Below are positions 44,112 to 52,441 of a stretch of DNA of 64,000 bases, in pieces. The stretch lies in contig NZ_LR134313.1 in the NCBI RefSeq assembly GCF_900636765.1, forward strand, positions 1,178,001-1,242,000. Reading direction: 5' to 3'. The translations under genes and the position numbers were made by a program. The notes beneath the pieces were generated by a model. The model saw nothing but the letters and a program-made list of their open reading frames with translations. It was not told the DNA's origin and did not search any database. Numbering within the stretch: the stretch's first letter is position 1; the number at the start of each line of letters is the position of its first letter. This DNA comes from Neisseria canis. Lineage in GTDB: Bacteria > Pseudomonadota > Gammaproteobacteria > Burkholderiales > Neisseriaceae.

Positions 44112-45484
44112 GCGCGGCTCCGTAGCGCCGTTTGTCGGCTGTGTTTTTCCAAAAGCCACACCAATACAAAAGCCGCTACGCTGAGCGAGAGTACCAATGC
44201 GGTCCAATATCCGTAAATGCCCATGCCTGCCGCGTCGGCCAAAATATAGCCGGGCAGCAGCCCCAATCCCCAGAAGGCAATGGCATGCACCACCATGGGG
44301 GCTTTGGTTACTTTATAGCCGCGCAGGGCATAAGAAGCAATACATTGCGTGAAGTCAACCAGCTGGAATACGGCGGCAAACAGCAACACTTGCGTGGCAA
44401 TCGCCAACACGCCGGCATCGTTGGTGTACATGGCGGCGAGCGGGTGGCGCAGCAAGGTCAGCAACAGCAGGGTACACACCGCCAACACCGCGCCTACCGC
44501 CATAGAAACGCCCGAGATATAGCGCGCGCGCTGCTTTTGCAGCTTGCCCAAAGCATAGCCTACGCGCACGGTGGCCGCGGCGCCTACTGCCTGAGGAATC
44601 ATATAAATCACGCTGGTCAAGCTGATAACCACTTGTTGCGCAGCCACATAATCTTCGCCGAATTTGGCAATCAGAAACACGATAAATGAAAACAGGCTCA
44701 CTTCCAAAAAGAAAGACAAGCCGATCGGCCAGCCCAGCTTCCAGATTTGTTTTAACACAGCCCAATCCGGTTTGGAAAAGCCGCCGCTCAAGCCGAACGG
44801 TTGGAAATAGGCGTTTTTTTTCACATAAAGCCACAAGGCAAGCGCGTTGAACCAAAACACCAAAGCCGAAGCCAAGCCGCAGCCGGCGCCGCCCAGCTCG
44901 GGCATGCCGAATTTGCCGTACACAAACATATAATTGAGCGGAATATTCAGAAACAGCGCCGCCCAGCTCACACACATAATCGGCTTGGGGCGGTTCAGGC
45001 TGGAAGCATAAGCGTGCAGCGAACGGTGCAGCATGGCGGCGGGCATGGCGAGCGCCACGAAAAAAAGGTATTGCGCCAACATGCTTTCCACGTTTGCCGA
45101 TAAGGTGAGATACCACATAAACGGCTTGATCACAGCCAGCAGCAGCACCATGCCGGCCAAGCCGAGAAACAGGCCGAACCACAGGCCCTGCCTGCCGGTT
45201 TCGCCCACTTCGGTATGCCTGCCGGCACCGAACAGCTGGGAGAGGATGGGATTGAGCGCGTTCATCACGCCCATGAAGGTAATGAAGACGGTAACGAAAG
45301 CGGAGCTGCCCAAAGCCACGGCGGCCAAGTCGTCTTTACCGGCGGCGCCTGCCATCACGGTGTCGACAAAGCCCACGCCCACCGCAGCAACTTGCGCCAG
45401 CATCATGGGCAATGCCAGCGCAATCAGCAATCGGGTTTCTTTTTTGAACACCGCCGGAGAGTGGCGGTTGATGTCTAACAACAT
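44108..45484 (-). CDS. norM: MATE family multidrug efflux transporter NorM
   Basis: 458 residues, twelve membrane helices in two six-helix halves (first half starts RLLIALALPMMLAQVAAVGVGFVDTVMAG). Na+ or H+-coupled export of cationic drugs and dyes, as for Neisseria NorM. Cotranscribed with murB through a 4-nt overlap. Confidence 0.93.
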   Translation of the reverse strand: MLLDINRHSPAVFKKETRLLIALALPMMLAQVAAVGVGFVDTVMAGAAGKDDLAAVALGSSAFVTVFITFMGVMNALNPILSQLFGAGRHTEVGETGRQGLWFGLFLGLAGMVLLLAVIKPFMWYLTLSANVESMLAQYLFFVALAMPAAMLHRSLHAYASSLNRPKPIMCVSWAALFLNIPLNYMFVYGKFGMPELGGAGCGLASALVFWFNALALWLYVKKNAYFQPFGLSGGFSKPDWAVLKQIWKLGWPIGLSFFLEVSLFSFIVFLIAKFGEDYVAAQQVVISLTSVIYMIPQAVGAAATVRVGYALGKLQKQRARYISGVSMAVGAVLAVCTLLLLTLLRHPLAAMYTNDAGVLAIATQVLLFAAVFQLVDFTQCIASYALRGYKVTKAPMVVHAIAFWGLGLLPGYILADAAGMGIYGYWTALVLSLSVAAFVLVWLLEKHSRQTALRSRA

Positions 45485-45499
45485 AAATACTCCGCTTCA

Positions 45500-45539
45500 A
45501 AACTTTTCAGACAGGCATTAATGCCTGTCTGAAAAGTTT
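45500..45539. terminator. DUS perfect palindrome without loop
   Basis: AAACTTTTCAGACAGGCATT followed immediately by its reverse complement, 40 bp in all. It lies 11 bp after the stop of the minus-strand gene at 45550 and probably ends it. Confidence 0.8.
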
Positions 45540-45549
45540 TTAAGGATGC

Positions 45550-46095
45550 TTATCTGGTAACCACAAGCATATACAGCATTTCATCCACAAATAATTGGGC
45601 GATTTCTTTGTCTTCAAAATAATTGAGCGGCAGCTCCCATCTGACCGGCCGGTCATCTTCACCCTTGAGTTCTACTACCAGCTTGCCGATGGTGCGGTAG
45701 TATTTCGGGTTTTCCACATAAGCGTCGAGAATCTGCTTCCAGGGCATGTCTTGCTGCACATAACACCGCTCGTCGTCGTTTTCTTTATAGTCGTAAATCG
45801 CCGCGCTGTATGCGTCGTAATAAAGCCAGCGTATGCCGATTTCATCCATCATCACCAAAAGGCGCAGGCTGTCCGCTTTGGCGCGGTGTTTGCGAGAGGA
45901 GCGCCAAGTGATGTAGGAAAAATAGAGTAACACCGAGAGCAGGGCAAACAGCATGTATTTCTGCGCATGGCCGCCGCCTGCCAAAAGGTTGAGGCCGATC
46001 AGCACCCACATCAGGCCGAAACCGACCGTAACCATGCCGGATACAATCACGGCAGTGTTTTGGCGGTGGGTGAGCGGGTAAATTTTCGGCGACAT
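45550..46095 (-). CDS. Uncharacterised membrane-anchored protein
   Basis: 181 residues from MSPKIYPL (ATG 46095; another ATG lies five codons earlier). Two hydrophobic segments at about 16-60 (VIVSGMVTVGFGLMWVLIGL, YMLFALLSVLLYFSYITW), then a soluble, acidic part of about 115 residues rich in Tyr/Trp/Asp (GIRWLYYDAYSAAIYDYKE). No family recognised. It stands alone. Confidence 0.7.
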   Translation of the reverse strand: MSPKIYPLTHRQNTAVIVSGMVTVGFGLMWVLIGLNLLAGGGHAQKYMLFALLSVLLYFSYITWRSSRKHRAKADSLRLLVMMDEIGIRWLYYDAYSAAIYDYKENDDERCYVQQDMPWKQILDAYVENPKYYRTIGKLVVELKGEDDRPVRWELPLNYFEDKEIAQLFVDEMLYMLVVTR

Positions 46096-46197
46096 AAAAC
46101 AGTAAAACAATAAAAACGCACTATCTTACCTGATAACAGTGCGTGTTAAGTGAAATTTTTGATAAAAGGCATGGCTGTTAAACAGCCGTTTGGCGAT

Positions 46198-46240
46198 AAT
46201 GCTTGTCTGAAACCGCTTCCGTTTCGTGCAGGCATTATAA
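46198..46240. repeat. Degenerate DUS pair upstream of the TauE-like gene
   Basis: ATAATGCTTGTCTGAAA and a decayed complement ending GCAGGCATTAT. The left 12-mer has one mismatch. Confidence 0.6.
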
Positions 46241-46342
46241 ACAGTTTTATACCGAATTAATAAATTAAATCATACGCCGGATTTGATTAAACTCAAAAGC
46301 CGCTACAATGATGCGGCTTCTAAAATATATCGGCAGCAAACC

Positions 46343-47017
46343 ATGAGCGAACCTATCACCCTGTTATCCCTTTTTATCATCGGTTTTTTCGGCGGCGGCC
46401 ATTGTGTGGGCATGTGCGGCTCGCTTTCTTCGGCATTTGCACTTCAGCTGCCGCCGCACATCAACCGCTTTTGGCTGATAGTGCTGCTCAATCTCGGGCG
46501 GATAAGCAGCTATATCGTGATTGGCGTGTTGGTGGGCGCGCTCGGCCAAATCGGCGCTTCGCTCGACCAAACCCGCGTGCTGCAAAACGGTTTGCTGATT
46601 GCCGCCAATGTGTTGCTTTTGTTTTTAGGGCTTTATCTTGCAGGGATTTCCGGCGCAGCGAGGAAAGTTGAAAACTTGGGCCGCCCGATTTGGCGGCGGC
46701 TGAATCCGGTGTTGAATAAGCTTTTGCCCATCAAAAGCGTTCCGGCCTGTTTCGGTGTCGGGCTTTTGTGGGGTTGGCTGCCTTGCGGATTGGTTTACAG
46801 CGCTTCGCTTTATGCTTTGGGCAGCGGCAGCGCGGCCAAAGGCGGGCTGTATATGCTGGCATTTGCGCTCGGCACCCTGCCGAACCTGCTGGCTATGGGC
46901 TGGTTTGCCGCCCAGTTGAAAGGTGTTTTGCAGAAACGCAGCATCCGCTTGATAACCGGCCTGCTGGTTGCCGCTTGGGCGGCTTGGCAATTGGTGAAGT
47001 TTTTTATGCCTGTCTGA
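46343..47017 (+). CDS. Sulfite exporter TauE/SafE-like membrane protein (UreH/DsbD-2 type)
   Basis: 224 residues from MSEPITLLSLF (46343). Six membrane helices. The signature GGHCVGMCG near residue 16-24 and WGWLPCGLVYSA mark the UreH-like/DsbD-2 group rather than classical sulfite exporters. Relatives often lie near cytochrome oxidase biogenesis or metal-transport genes and may move copper or other metals. The protein ends FFMPV, where MPV and TGA are encoded by a DUS. Confidence 0.8.
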   Translation: MSEPITLLSLFIIGFFGGGHCVGMCGSLSSAFALQLPPHINRFWLIVLLNLGRISSYIVIGVLVGALGQIGASLDQTRVLQNGLLIAANVLLLFLGLYLAGISGAARKVENLGRPIWRRLNPVLNKLLPIKSVPACFGVGLLWGWLPCGLVYSASLYALGSGSAAKGGLYMLAFALGTLPNLLAMGWFAAQLKGVLQKRSIRLITGLLVAAWAAWQLVKFFMPV

Positions 47018-47058
47018 AAAACTGCTTTGGTTCTGTTGAAACGTTTTCAGACAGGCAT
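47006..47058. terminator. DUS inverted pair; left copy encodes the stop of the TauE-like gene
   Basis: ATGCCTGTCTGAAAAAC at 47006 (read as MPV-stop) and its complement GTTTTCAGACAGGCAT ending 47058, stem about 16 bp. Confidence 0.78.
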
Positions 47059-47090
47059 GTTGATCGGGCGGCGAAATTGCGATTTACTGC

Positions 47091-47119
47091 TTGGCATTTT
47101 GCCGCAAACCCAATATAAT
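47091..47119 (+). promoter_or_regulatory. Near-consensus sigma-70 promoter of ffs
   Basis: TTGGCA (47091-47096), 17 bp, TATAAT (47114-47119). The predicted start lies a few bases before the RNA at 47133. Confidence 0.85.
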
Positions 47120-47132
47120 TCTGTTTCTTTAT

Positions 47133-47226
47133 GGCGGGTCTCCCTGCATGGTAATTTGGAGCAACGGGTCAGGAGCGGAAGCTAGCAGCCCACTCTGAGG
47201 AATCAGTGCCAGGGGTTTGGCTCGCC
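47133..47226 (+). ncRNA. ffs: 4.5S signal recognition particle RNA
   Basis: About 94 nt. The conserved domain IV is present: GGGTCAGGAGCGGAAGCTAG followed by CAGCCC, matching the GGUCAGG...GGAAG..AGCAGCC core that binds Ffh. The ends pair (GGCGGGTC at 47133 with GGCTCGCC at 47219-47226). With Ffh it targets membrane proteins to FtsY/SecYEG. It has a strong promoter and a terminator. Exact ends are approximate by a few bases. Confidence 0.9.
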
Positions 47227-47239
47227 ACCCTCATTTAGG

Positions 47240-47269
47240 CGCCGGTAAGTTTTGACTTGCCGGCGTTTT
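47240..47269 (+). terminator. Terminator of ffs
   Basis: CGCCGGTAAG (47240-47249) pairs with CTTGCCGGCG (47256-47265), one G-U, then TTTTA. Confidence 0.9.
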
Positions 47270-47366
47270 ATTATGGTTGTGTTGCTATGGTAGTTTAAGA
47301 GCATAGGGCAAGGTGGGAAGAACAGCTTAGATTAAAAAATCAAATGTTCTGAAGCATGGGTTGGCT

Positions 47367-47507
47367 TATGGTGAATCAACTTAAAAATAGTACACTCGTC
47401 ATACTCGGGCTTGTCCCGAATATCTTGAGTTCCGATAAGTTTGGGAGATACTCGGGTTAAGCCCGAGTATGACGGTATCGTTGTTAAACTTAAGTGAATT
47501 GACTATC
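47367..47507. mobile_element. MITE-like palindromic element, copy C
   Basis: 141 bp, inverted relative to copies A and B. Left end TATGGTGAATCAACTT, right end AAGTGAATTGACTATC. Core arms GTCATACTCGGGCTTGTCC and AAGCCCGAGTATGAC. The extreme bases deviate slightly from TATAGT/ACTATA. No ORF. Confidence 0.82.
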
Positions 47508-47543
47508 TAGGCTTCACGCCGTAATACGATGTAAAAGCATTAA

Positions 47544-47581
47544 ACAATGCCTGTCTGAAACGGCTTTCAGACAGGCATTGT
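47544..47581. terminator. DUS inverted pair, terminator of the BCCT gene
   Basis: ACAATGCCTGTCTGAAA and its complement with a 4-nt loop, 23 bp past the stop of the minus-strand gene. Confidence 0.8.
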
Positions 47582-47604
47582 TGTATTAAGCAGGCAATGC
47601 TCTA

Positions 47605-49392
47605 TCATGATTCTTTTTCTTGTTGCACTTGCTGTTCTTGCTGTTGCTGGCGTTGTTCTTCGTAGATGGCCATTTGCGCCAAGACTGAGCCTTCGGGGGC
47701 TTCCGAAGTTTCGCCGTGCTCCCAGGGGGAGTTGTCGGGCAGCTCTTCGATGTGGATGGTGCGCAGCGAGTAGTCGGGCTGGTAATGCAGGTCGTATTTG
47801 GCGGCTTTGATGATGGAGGCCATCATCAGCGACATGATAATCAGCAGCGGCGCGCCGGCGAAGATCGAAGCGGTTTGCAGGGTGGACAGGCCGCCGAGAA
47901 ACATCAGTGCGGCAGGCATAAAGCAGAGTGAAAACGCCCAAAAGAGGCGGTTCCAGCGGTGAGGTTCGCCGTCGACTTCATGTTGCACCACGGAAGCGAG
48001 GATGTAGGAAATCGAGTCGAATGTGGTGGCGGTAAACAAAATTGCCAAAAACACAAAGGTGGCTGTTACGATTTTGGCCATCGGCAAAGTGCCTAACACG
48101 GCGAAGATGGCGGCGTTGGCGCTTTGGTTGTTGAGTATTGCCACCACATCCATGGCGCCGCTCAATTGCAGATACATGGCGTAGTTGCCCAATACGATGA
48201 AAAACACCGCGCAACCGAGCGAGCCGAAAAAGATGGAGCCGGCCGTCATCTGGCGGATGGTGCGGCCGCGTGAAATTTTGGCGATGAAAAGGCCGATGGT
48301 CGGCGCGTAAACCAGCCACCATGCCCAATAGAATACAGTCCAGTCTTTCGGAAAGTTGGTTTGTTTGAAGCCGTGGCTGTCGAATTCGCCGAAAGCTTCC
48401 GTCCAAGTCATCATCGGTACGATGTTGGAAATGGAGCGTCCGATGGATTCGATGCCGGTGTTGAGGATAAACACGGTGGGGCCGCAAACCAATACGAAAA
48501 CGATAAAGCCGAGAGCCAAATAGAAATTGATATTGGAAAGTTTTTGAATACCCTGCTTCATGCCTTGATAAGCGCTGTATGCAAAAATCATGGTGGTAAC
48601 CAGCAGGATGGCCAGCTGCATGTGAATGGAGTTGGGCGTGCCGAGCAAGGTGTGCAGCCCTTCGGTAATCATGGGTGAGGCGAGGCCGAGCGTGGTGGCG
48701 CCGCCGCCTATCATACCGAACACGAAAAACACATCAACCAGTTTGCCCCAGTTGCTGCGGGCCAGGCGTTCGCCCAATAGCGGCATCATGCTGTGGCTTA
48801 CTTTTAACACAGGCGAATTGCGCACATGGCTGAAATAGGCGATGCCGATGGCGGGCACCATATAAATCGCCCAAGCGACCGGACCCCAGTGGAAAATACC
48901 GTAGGAAGACGCCCAGCGCACGGCATCGGGGGATTTGGGTTCGATGCCGAAAGGCGGGCCTTGATAGTAATACGCCCATTCGAGGATGCCCCAATAAAGG
49001 ATACTGGCACCGATGCCGCCGCAAAACATCATGGCGGCCCAAGAGCCGGTTTTGTATTCCACATCTTCTTCCGGCCGCCCCAGCTTGATATTGCCGATGT
49101 CGGAGCAGATGATATAAATCACGAATATCACGGAAATAATGCCGAAAGCCAGATAGGCAAAGCCCAGCTTGTCGGTAACGAAACGCTTGGTCTGCGCCAC
49201 CCATGCCGCACCTTCTTCGGGAAAGGCGATTAAAGGCAGAGTTACGCTGAGAAGGATAAGCAACACGCCGAAAAACGTGAATTTGTCTATGCGGGTGTCC
49301 GGCTGGTCGGATTTAATCGGGGAGGGGGCTTCCGATGCGTCCCTGAATGATGTTGCTTTGTGTGGTTTGGGTGCGGGGGATTTGGCGGTCAA
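47605..49392 (-). CDS. BCCT family betaine/choline/carnitine transporter
   Basis: 595 residues. Twelve membrane helices between about 40 and 545, the first at FTFFGVLLILLSVTLPLIAF; GIGASILYWGILEWAYYY and the family signature FYWAWWLVYAPTIGLFIAKISRGR, quoted in two parts across the 7-8 region, hold the Trp box. Long N-terminal and Gln/Glu-rich C-terminal cytosolic tails (EEQRQQQQEQQVQQEK). Na+-coupled uptake of glycine betaine or a similar trimethylammonium compound for osmoprotection; substrate not determinable here. Confidence 0.9.
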   Translation of the reverse strand: MTAKSPAPKPHKATSFRDASEAPSPIKSDQPDTRIDKFTFFGVLLILLSVTLPLIAFPEEGAAWVAQTKRFVTDKLGFAYLAFGIISVIFVIYIICSDIGNIKLGRPEEDVEYKTGSWAAMMFCGGIGASILYWGILEWAYYYQGPPFGIEPKSPDAVRWASSYGIFHWGPVAWAIYMVPAIGIAYFSHVRNSPVLKVSHSMMPLLGERLARSNWGKLVDVFFVFGMIGGGATTLGLASPMITEGLHTLLGTPNSIHMQLAILLVTTMIFAYSAYQGMKQGIQKLSNINFYLALGFIVFVLVCGPTVFILNTGIESIGRSISNIVPMMTWTEAFGEFDSHGFKQTNFPKDWTVFYWAWWLVYAPTIGLFIAKISRGRTIRQMTAGSIFFGSLGCAVFFIVLGNYAMYLQLSGAMDVVAILNNQSANAAIFAVLGTLPMAKIVTATFVFLAILFTATTFDSISYILASVVQHEVDGEPHRWNRLFWAFSLCFMPAALMFLGGLSTLQTASIFAGAPLLIIMSLMMASIIKAAKYDLHYQPDYSLRTIHIEELPDNSPWEHGETSEAPEGSVLAQMAIYEEQRQQQQEQQVQQEKES

Positions 49393-49487
49393 TGTCTGCT
49401 CCTTTCATTTGTAGTGCATAACCGGTTCAAGCCGGCATGGTTGTTTTTAGTGAGTGACCTTTGGTCGCAATGACAGCAAATACAGAT

Positions 49488-49508
49488 AAAAGCGTTAAGC
49501 GCTTTTTT
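49488..49508 (-). terminator. Probable terminator of dinB
   Basis: AAAAGCG (49488-49494) and CGCTTTT (49500-49506) form a short stem; on the minus strand TTTTATC follows. It is about 90 bp after the dinB stop and before the BCCT gene. Confidence 0.55.
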
Positions 49509-49598
49509 ATATTTGGTAAACATCATTATAACATATTTGCAAATATTTGATTTTAATAAAAAACTTTAATTTTGGCAGTTAAGGGGGAAATCGGGCGG

Positions 49599-50657
49599 TC
49601 AGGGCCAAAGCGAGGTTTGCCGGCCGTCGGGTTCCAGATGGCTCACGCCCAGCCCGATAAGGCGGTAGGTGGTGTGGTTGGAGAGGGGGAGGCGGGTTGA
49701 AATCTGTTGCGCGGCCTGCAAAAGCGCGGCGGTGTCGGGCAGGGGTGAGGAAAACGTTTGGGAACGGGTGATGATGCGGAAATCGGCGGTTTTCAGCTTG
49801 AGCGTTACGCTGCGGAAAGCCGCTTTTTTACGCGCTGCCTGCTGCTGCAAATCTTCCGCCAGTTGCGGCAAATGCAGCAGGATTTGGTTGAGCGGCAAAT
49901 CTTCGGGCAGCGTGATTTCGGTGGAAATCTGCACGCGTTCGCGGCTGGGTTTGACTGTGCGGTTGTCTATGCCGCGCGCCAAGTCATAGAGGCGGTAGCC
50001 CCATTTGCCGAACAAATTGGCCAATTCGCCGCGTTCGAAACGCAGCAGGTCGCCCACTGTATTGATGCCTAAAGACTGCATTTTGAGGCGGGTTACTTTG
50101 CCCACGCCGGGGATTTTTTCCGGTGGCAGGGTGTGTAAAAATTCTGCCACTTTTTCCGGCGGCAACACAAACTGTCCGTTCGGTTTGCGCCAATCGGAAG
50201 CGATTTTGGCGAGGAATTTGTTTGGCGCCACGCCTGCCGAAGCGGTAAGCCCGGTTTGCCGGAAAATTTCGGCGCGTATGGTTTTGGCAACTTGACTGGC
50301 GTAAGGGATATTCTGAAAATTCCGGGTTACGTCGAGGTAGGCTTCGTCGAGCGACAAAGGTTCGATTAAATCGGTGTGTTGCCGGAAAATAGCGTGAACT
50401 TGTTGCGAAATCTCGCGGTAAAGCGGGAAATTCGGCGGAATGTACACGGCTTGCGGGCAGAGCCTTTTGGCGGTGGCAACCGACATGGCGGAGTGCAAAC
50501 CGAAGCGGCGGGCTTCATAAGACGCAGCGCAAATCACCGAGCGCGGCCCCTCCCAAGCCACAACCACGGGCAGCCCTTTCAGATGCGGCTGCTCGCGCAG
50601 TTCTACCGAGGCATAGAACGCGTCCATATCAATATGGATGATTTTGCGTGGGTTCAT
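49599..50657 (-). CDS. dinB: DNA polymerase IV
   Basis: 352 residues from ATG 50657 (MNPRKIIHIDMDAFYASVELRE). Y-family catalytic carboxylates in DMDAFYASVE and SLDEAYLDVT; helix-hairpin-helix KIPGVGKVTRLKMQSLGI; little-finger domain in the last 110 residues. The usual C-terminal beta-clamp motif is not obvious at the short SLWP end. Error-prone translesion polymerase. Confidence 0.94.
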   Translation of the reverse strand: MNPRKIIHIDMDAFYASVELREQPHLKGLPVVVAWEGPRSVICAASYEARRFGLHSAMSVATAKRLCPQAVYIPPNFPLYREISQQVHAIFRQHTDLIEPLSLDEAYLDVTRNFQNIPYASQVAKTIRAEIFRQTGLTASAGVAPNKFLAKIASDWRKPNGQFVLPPEKVAEFLHTLPPEKIPGVGKVTRLKMQSLGINTVGDLLRFERGELANLFGKWGYRLYDLARGIDNRTVKPSRERVQISTEITLPEDLPLNQILLHLPQLAEDLQQQAARKKAAFRSVTLKLKTADFRIITRSQTFSSPLPDTAALLQAAQQISTRLPLSNHTTYRLIGLGVSHLEPDGRQTSLWP

Positions 50658-50667
50658 AATCGCTACC

Positions 50668-50731
50668 AATGCCTGTCTGAAACATGCTTAACGAAGCTTG
50701 AAAGGCTTTTCGAGGTTTTCAGACAGGCATT
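50668..50731. terminator. DUS inverted pair between coaBC and dinB
   Basis: AATGCCTGTCTGAAA and its complement with a loop of about 33 nt that holds an internal AAGCTT-type repeat. It ends the coaBC transcript before dinB. Confidence 0.75.
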
Positions 50732-50837
50732 GCCGGTGCAGTGTTGCCAATCACGGATAGCCGTTTATACGGTAGTGTAACTGTACCGTTTATCACGGCA
50801 AACACTTCTTCGCCGTCGTTGATGTGCCATGTCGGGC

Positions 50838-52043
50838 TTAGCTTTTCAGACAGGGGTTGGCTAATGCCAGCAATTCTGCCAGCCGGGTCACAATCGCTGC
50901 CGCTGCCTGATTTTTATCGGTTTCGGGAAACGCGGTTTCGCCTGCGTCGTCGATAATGGTAATCCGGTTGACCGCTTTGCCCATCGCCACGGCCACGTCG
51001 TTGGCCACCAGCATGGGGATGTTTTTGCGCAAACGTTTGGCGCGGGCGTGTTCGATAATGTTTTCGCTCTCGGCGGCAAAGCCCACGCAGAAAGGCGGCC
51101 TGTCGAGCTTGGCAACGGATGCGAGGATGTCGGGGTTTTCGGCCAGCTCGATGACGGGTGGTTTGCCGCTTTCTTTTTTCAATTTTTGCGTGCTGCTGTT
51201 TTTGACTTTGTAGTCGGCCACGGCGGCCACCGAGATAAACACGTCTTGCTGCTTCACCTGCTTCATCACGGCCTGATACATGGCTTCGGCGCTTATGGCC
51301 TGTTCCGCATGCGCCAAGCCTGCGGGAATGCCTGCCTGAACCTGCCCGTACACGAGCGAAACTTCGGCTCCGGCGGCGCGGCAGGCGCGGGCGATTGCCA
51401 TGCCCATTTGGCCGCTGGAAATATTGGTGATGCCGCGCACGGGGTCGATGGCTTCAAAAGTGGCACCCGCGGTAATCAGCACTTTTTTGCCTTGCAGGGA
51501 TTTTTCGGCCCACAAATCGGGCAGCAGCTCGGCCAGCTCGGCCGCTTCGGGCATGCGCCCCACGCCGGTTTCGCCGCAGGCTTGTTCGCCGGATACGGGC
51601 TGGAACACGGTGATGCCGTCGCTCTGCAGGCGGGCGATGTTGCGCCGGTTGGCGGGGTTGAACCACATTTCCACATTCATGGCGGGCGCCACGGCCAGCG
51701 GGCATTTGCGCGCGGCGGCAAGGTTGGTGAGCAGGTTGTCGGCAATGCCGTTGGCGATTTTGGCGATGGTGTTGGCGCTGGCGGGCGCAATCAGAAAAAT
51801 ATCCGCTTCGCGGGTGAGGTTGATATGCGCCATGCCGTTGCCGCCCGATTCCCCGTTGTGCGTTTCCGATAAAACGGGATTGCCGCTGAGCGCTTGGAAC
51901 GTGAGCGGCGATACGAATTCCGCCGCTGTGCGGCTCATGGCAACGGTAACGCGGTGGCTTTGCTTTTTCAGCAGGCGCACAAGTTCGCAGGATTTATAGG
52001 CGGCGATGCCGCCGCTGATGCCGAGAAGGATGTGTTTGCTCAT
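50838..52043 (-). CDS. coaBC: Bifunctional phosphopantothenoylcysteine decarboxylase / phosphopantothenate-cysteine ligase
   Basis: 401 residues. N-terminal CoaC flavodoxin-like domain: ISGGIAAYKSCEL, the active-site PAMNVEMW, and the catalytic Cys in EQACGETGVGRM (near 156). C-terminal CoaB domain from about 185: AGATFEAIDPVRGITNISSG and VADYKVKNSSTQKLKK. Two consecutive steps of coenzyme A synthesis. The last residues, NPCLKS, are encoded by a DUS lacking its first two bases. Confidence 0.95.
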   Translation of the reverse strand: MSKHILLGISGGIAAYKSCELVRLLKKQSHRVTVAMSRTAAEFVSPLTFQALSGNPVLSETHNGESGGNGMAHINLTREADIFLIAPASANTIAKIANGIADNLLTNLAAARKCPLAVAPAMNVEMWFNPANRRNIARLQSDGITVFQPVSGEQACGETGVGRMPEAAELAELLPDLWAEKSLQGKKVLITAGATFEAIDPVRGITNISSGQMGMAIARACRAAGAEVSLVYGQVQAGIPAGLAHAEQAISAEAMYQAVMKQVKQQDVFISVAAVADYKVKNSSTQKLKKESGKPPVIELAENPDILASVAKLDRPPFCVGFAAESENIIEHARAKRLRKNIPMLVANDVAVAMGKAVNRITIIDDAGETAFPETDKNQAAAAIVTRLAELLALANPCLKS

Positions 52044-52066
52044 GGATTGTGTCGGGTGAAATGAAA

Positions 52067-52099
52067 AAGGCCTGTCTGAAAGGGTTTCAGACAGGCCTT
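52067..52099. repeat. DUS-like inverted pair (GGCCTGTCTGAA) upstream of coaBC
   Basis: AAGGCCTGTCTGAAA and its complement with a 3-nt loop. The 12-mer differs from the host DUS by G at the first position. Confidence 0.75.
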
Positions 52100-52240
52100 A
52101 AATATAGCATGAATCGCTTGATGCCCGCGGCTCTTTGTGCGGCATTATGCTGAGGCGGTAAATTGCGTGCAGGTTGTGTGAGGCGTATGATGGCTGCAAC
52201 TGAATGTTGTATGGCAAATCAAGTTGCTTAACTGGAGAAC

Positions 52241-52300
52241 ATGCCTGTCTGAAAACAAGCCGTATGTGGTTTGCGAAGTGAAAAGGTTTCAGACAGGCAT
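52241..52300. repeat. DUS inverted pair with long loop
   Basis: ATGCCTGTCTGAAA (52241) and its complement ending 52300; loop about 32 nt. Confidence 0.85.
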
Positions 52301-52441
52301 CATCATTGCAGCGAACCACAACATCATGAACATCAAAATGTTGGGGTTCGTATTTCGCTCTAACCGCCAAGCTACGGTTAATACGGTTTTATGATGATTT
52401 GGCCATGGCGGAAAAGCGGTGGCTTTTCAGGTAGCCTTGAT

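Larger units (their letters stand above)
52044..52441. other. Intergenic region between coaBC and the LysR gene
   Basis: 398 bp without a supported gene. It contains two DUS hairpins (52067-52099 and 52241-52300) and otherwise ordinary host-like composition; the GC-rich block begins near 52440. Confidence 0.55.

Noticed and set aside
52098..52370. 90-residue frame between coaBC and the LysR gene
   Set aside because: It crosses a DUS hairpin, lacks a ribosome-binding site and shows no recognisable pattern.
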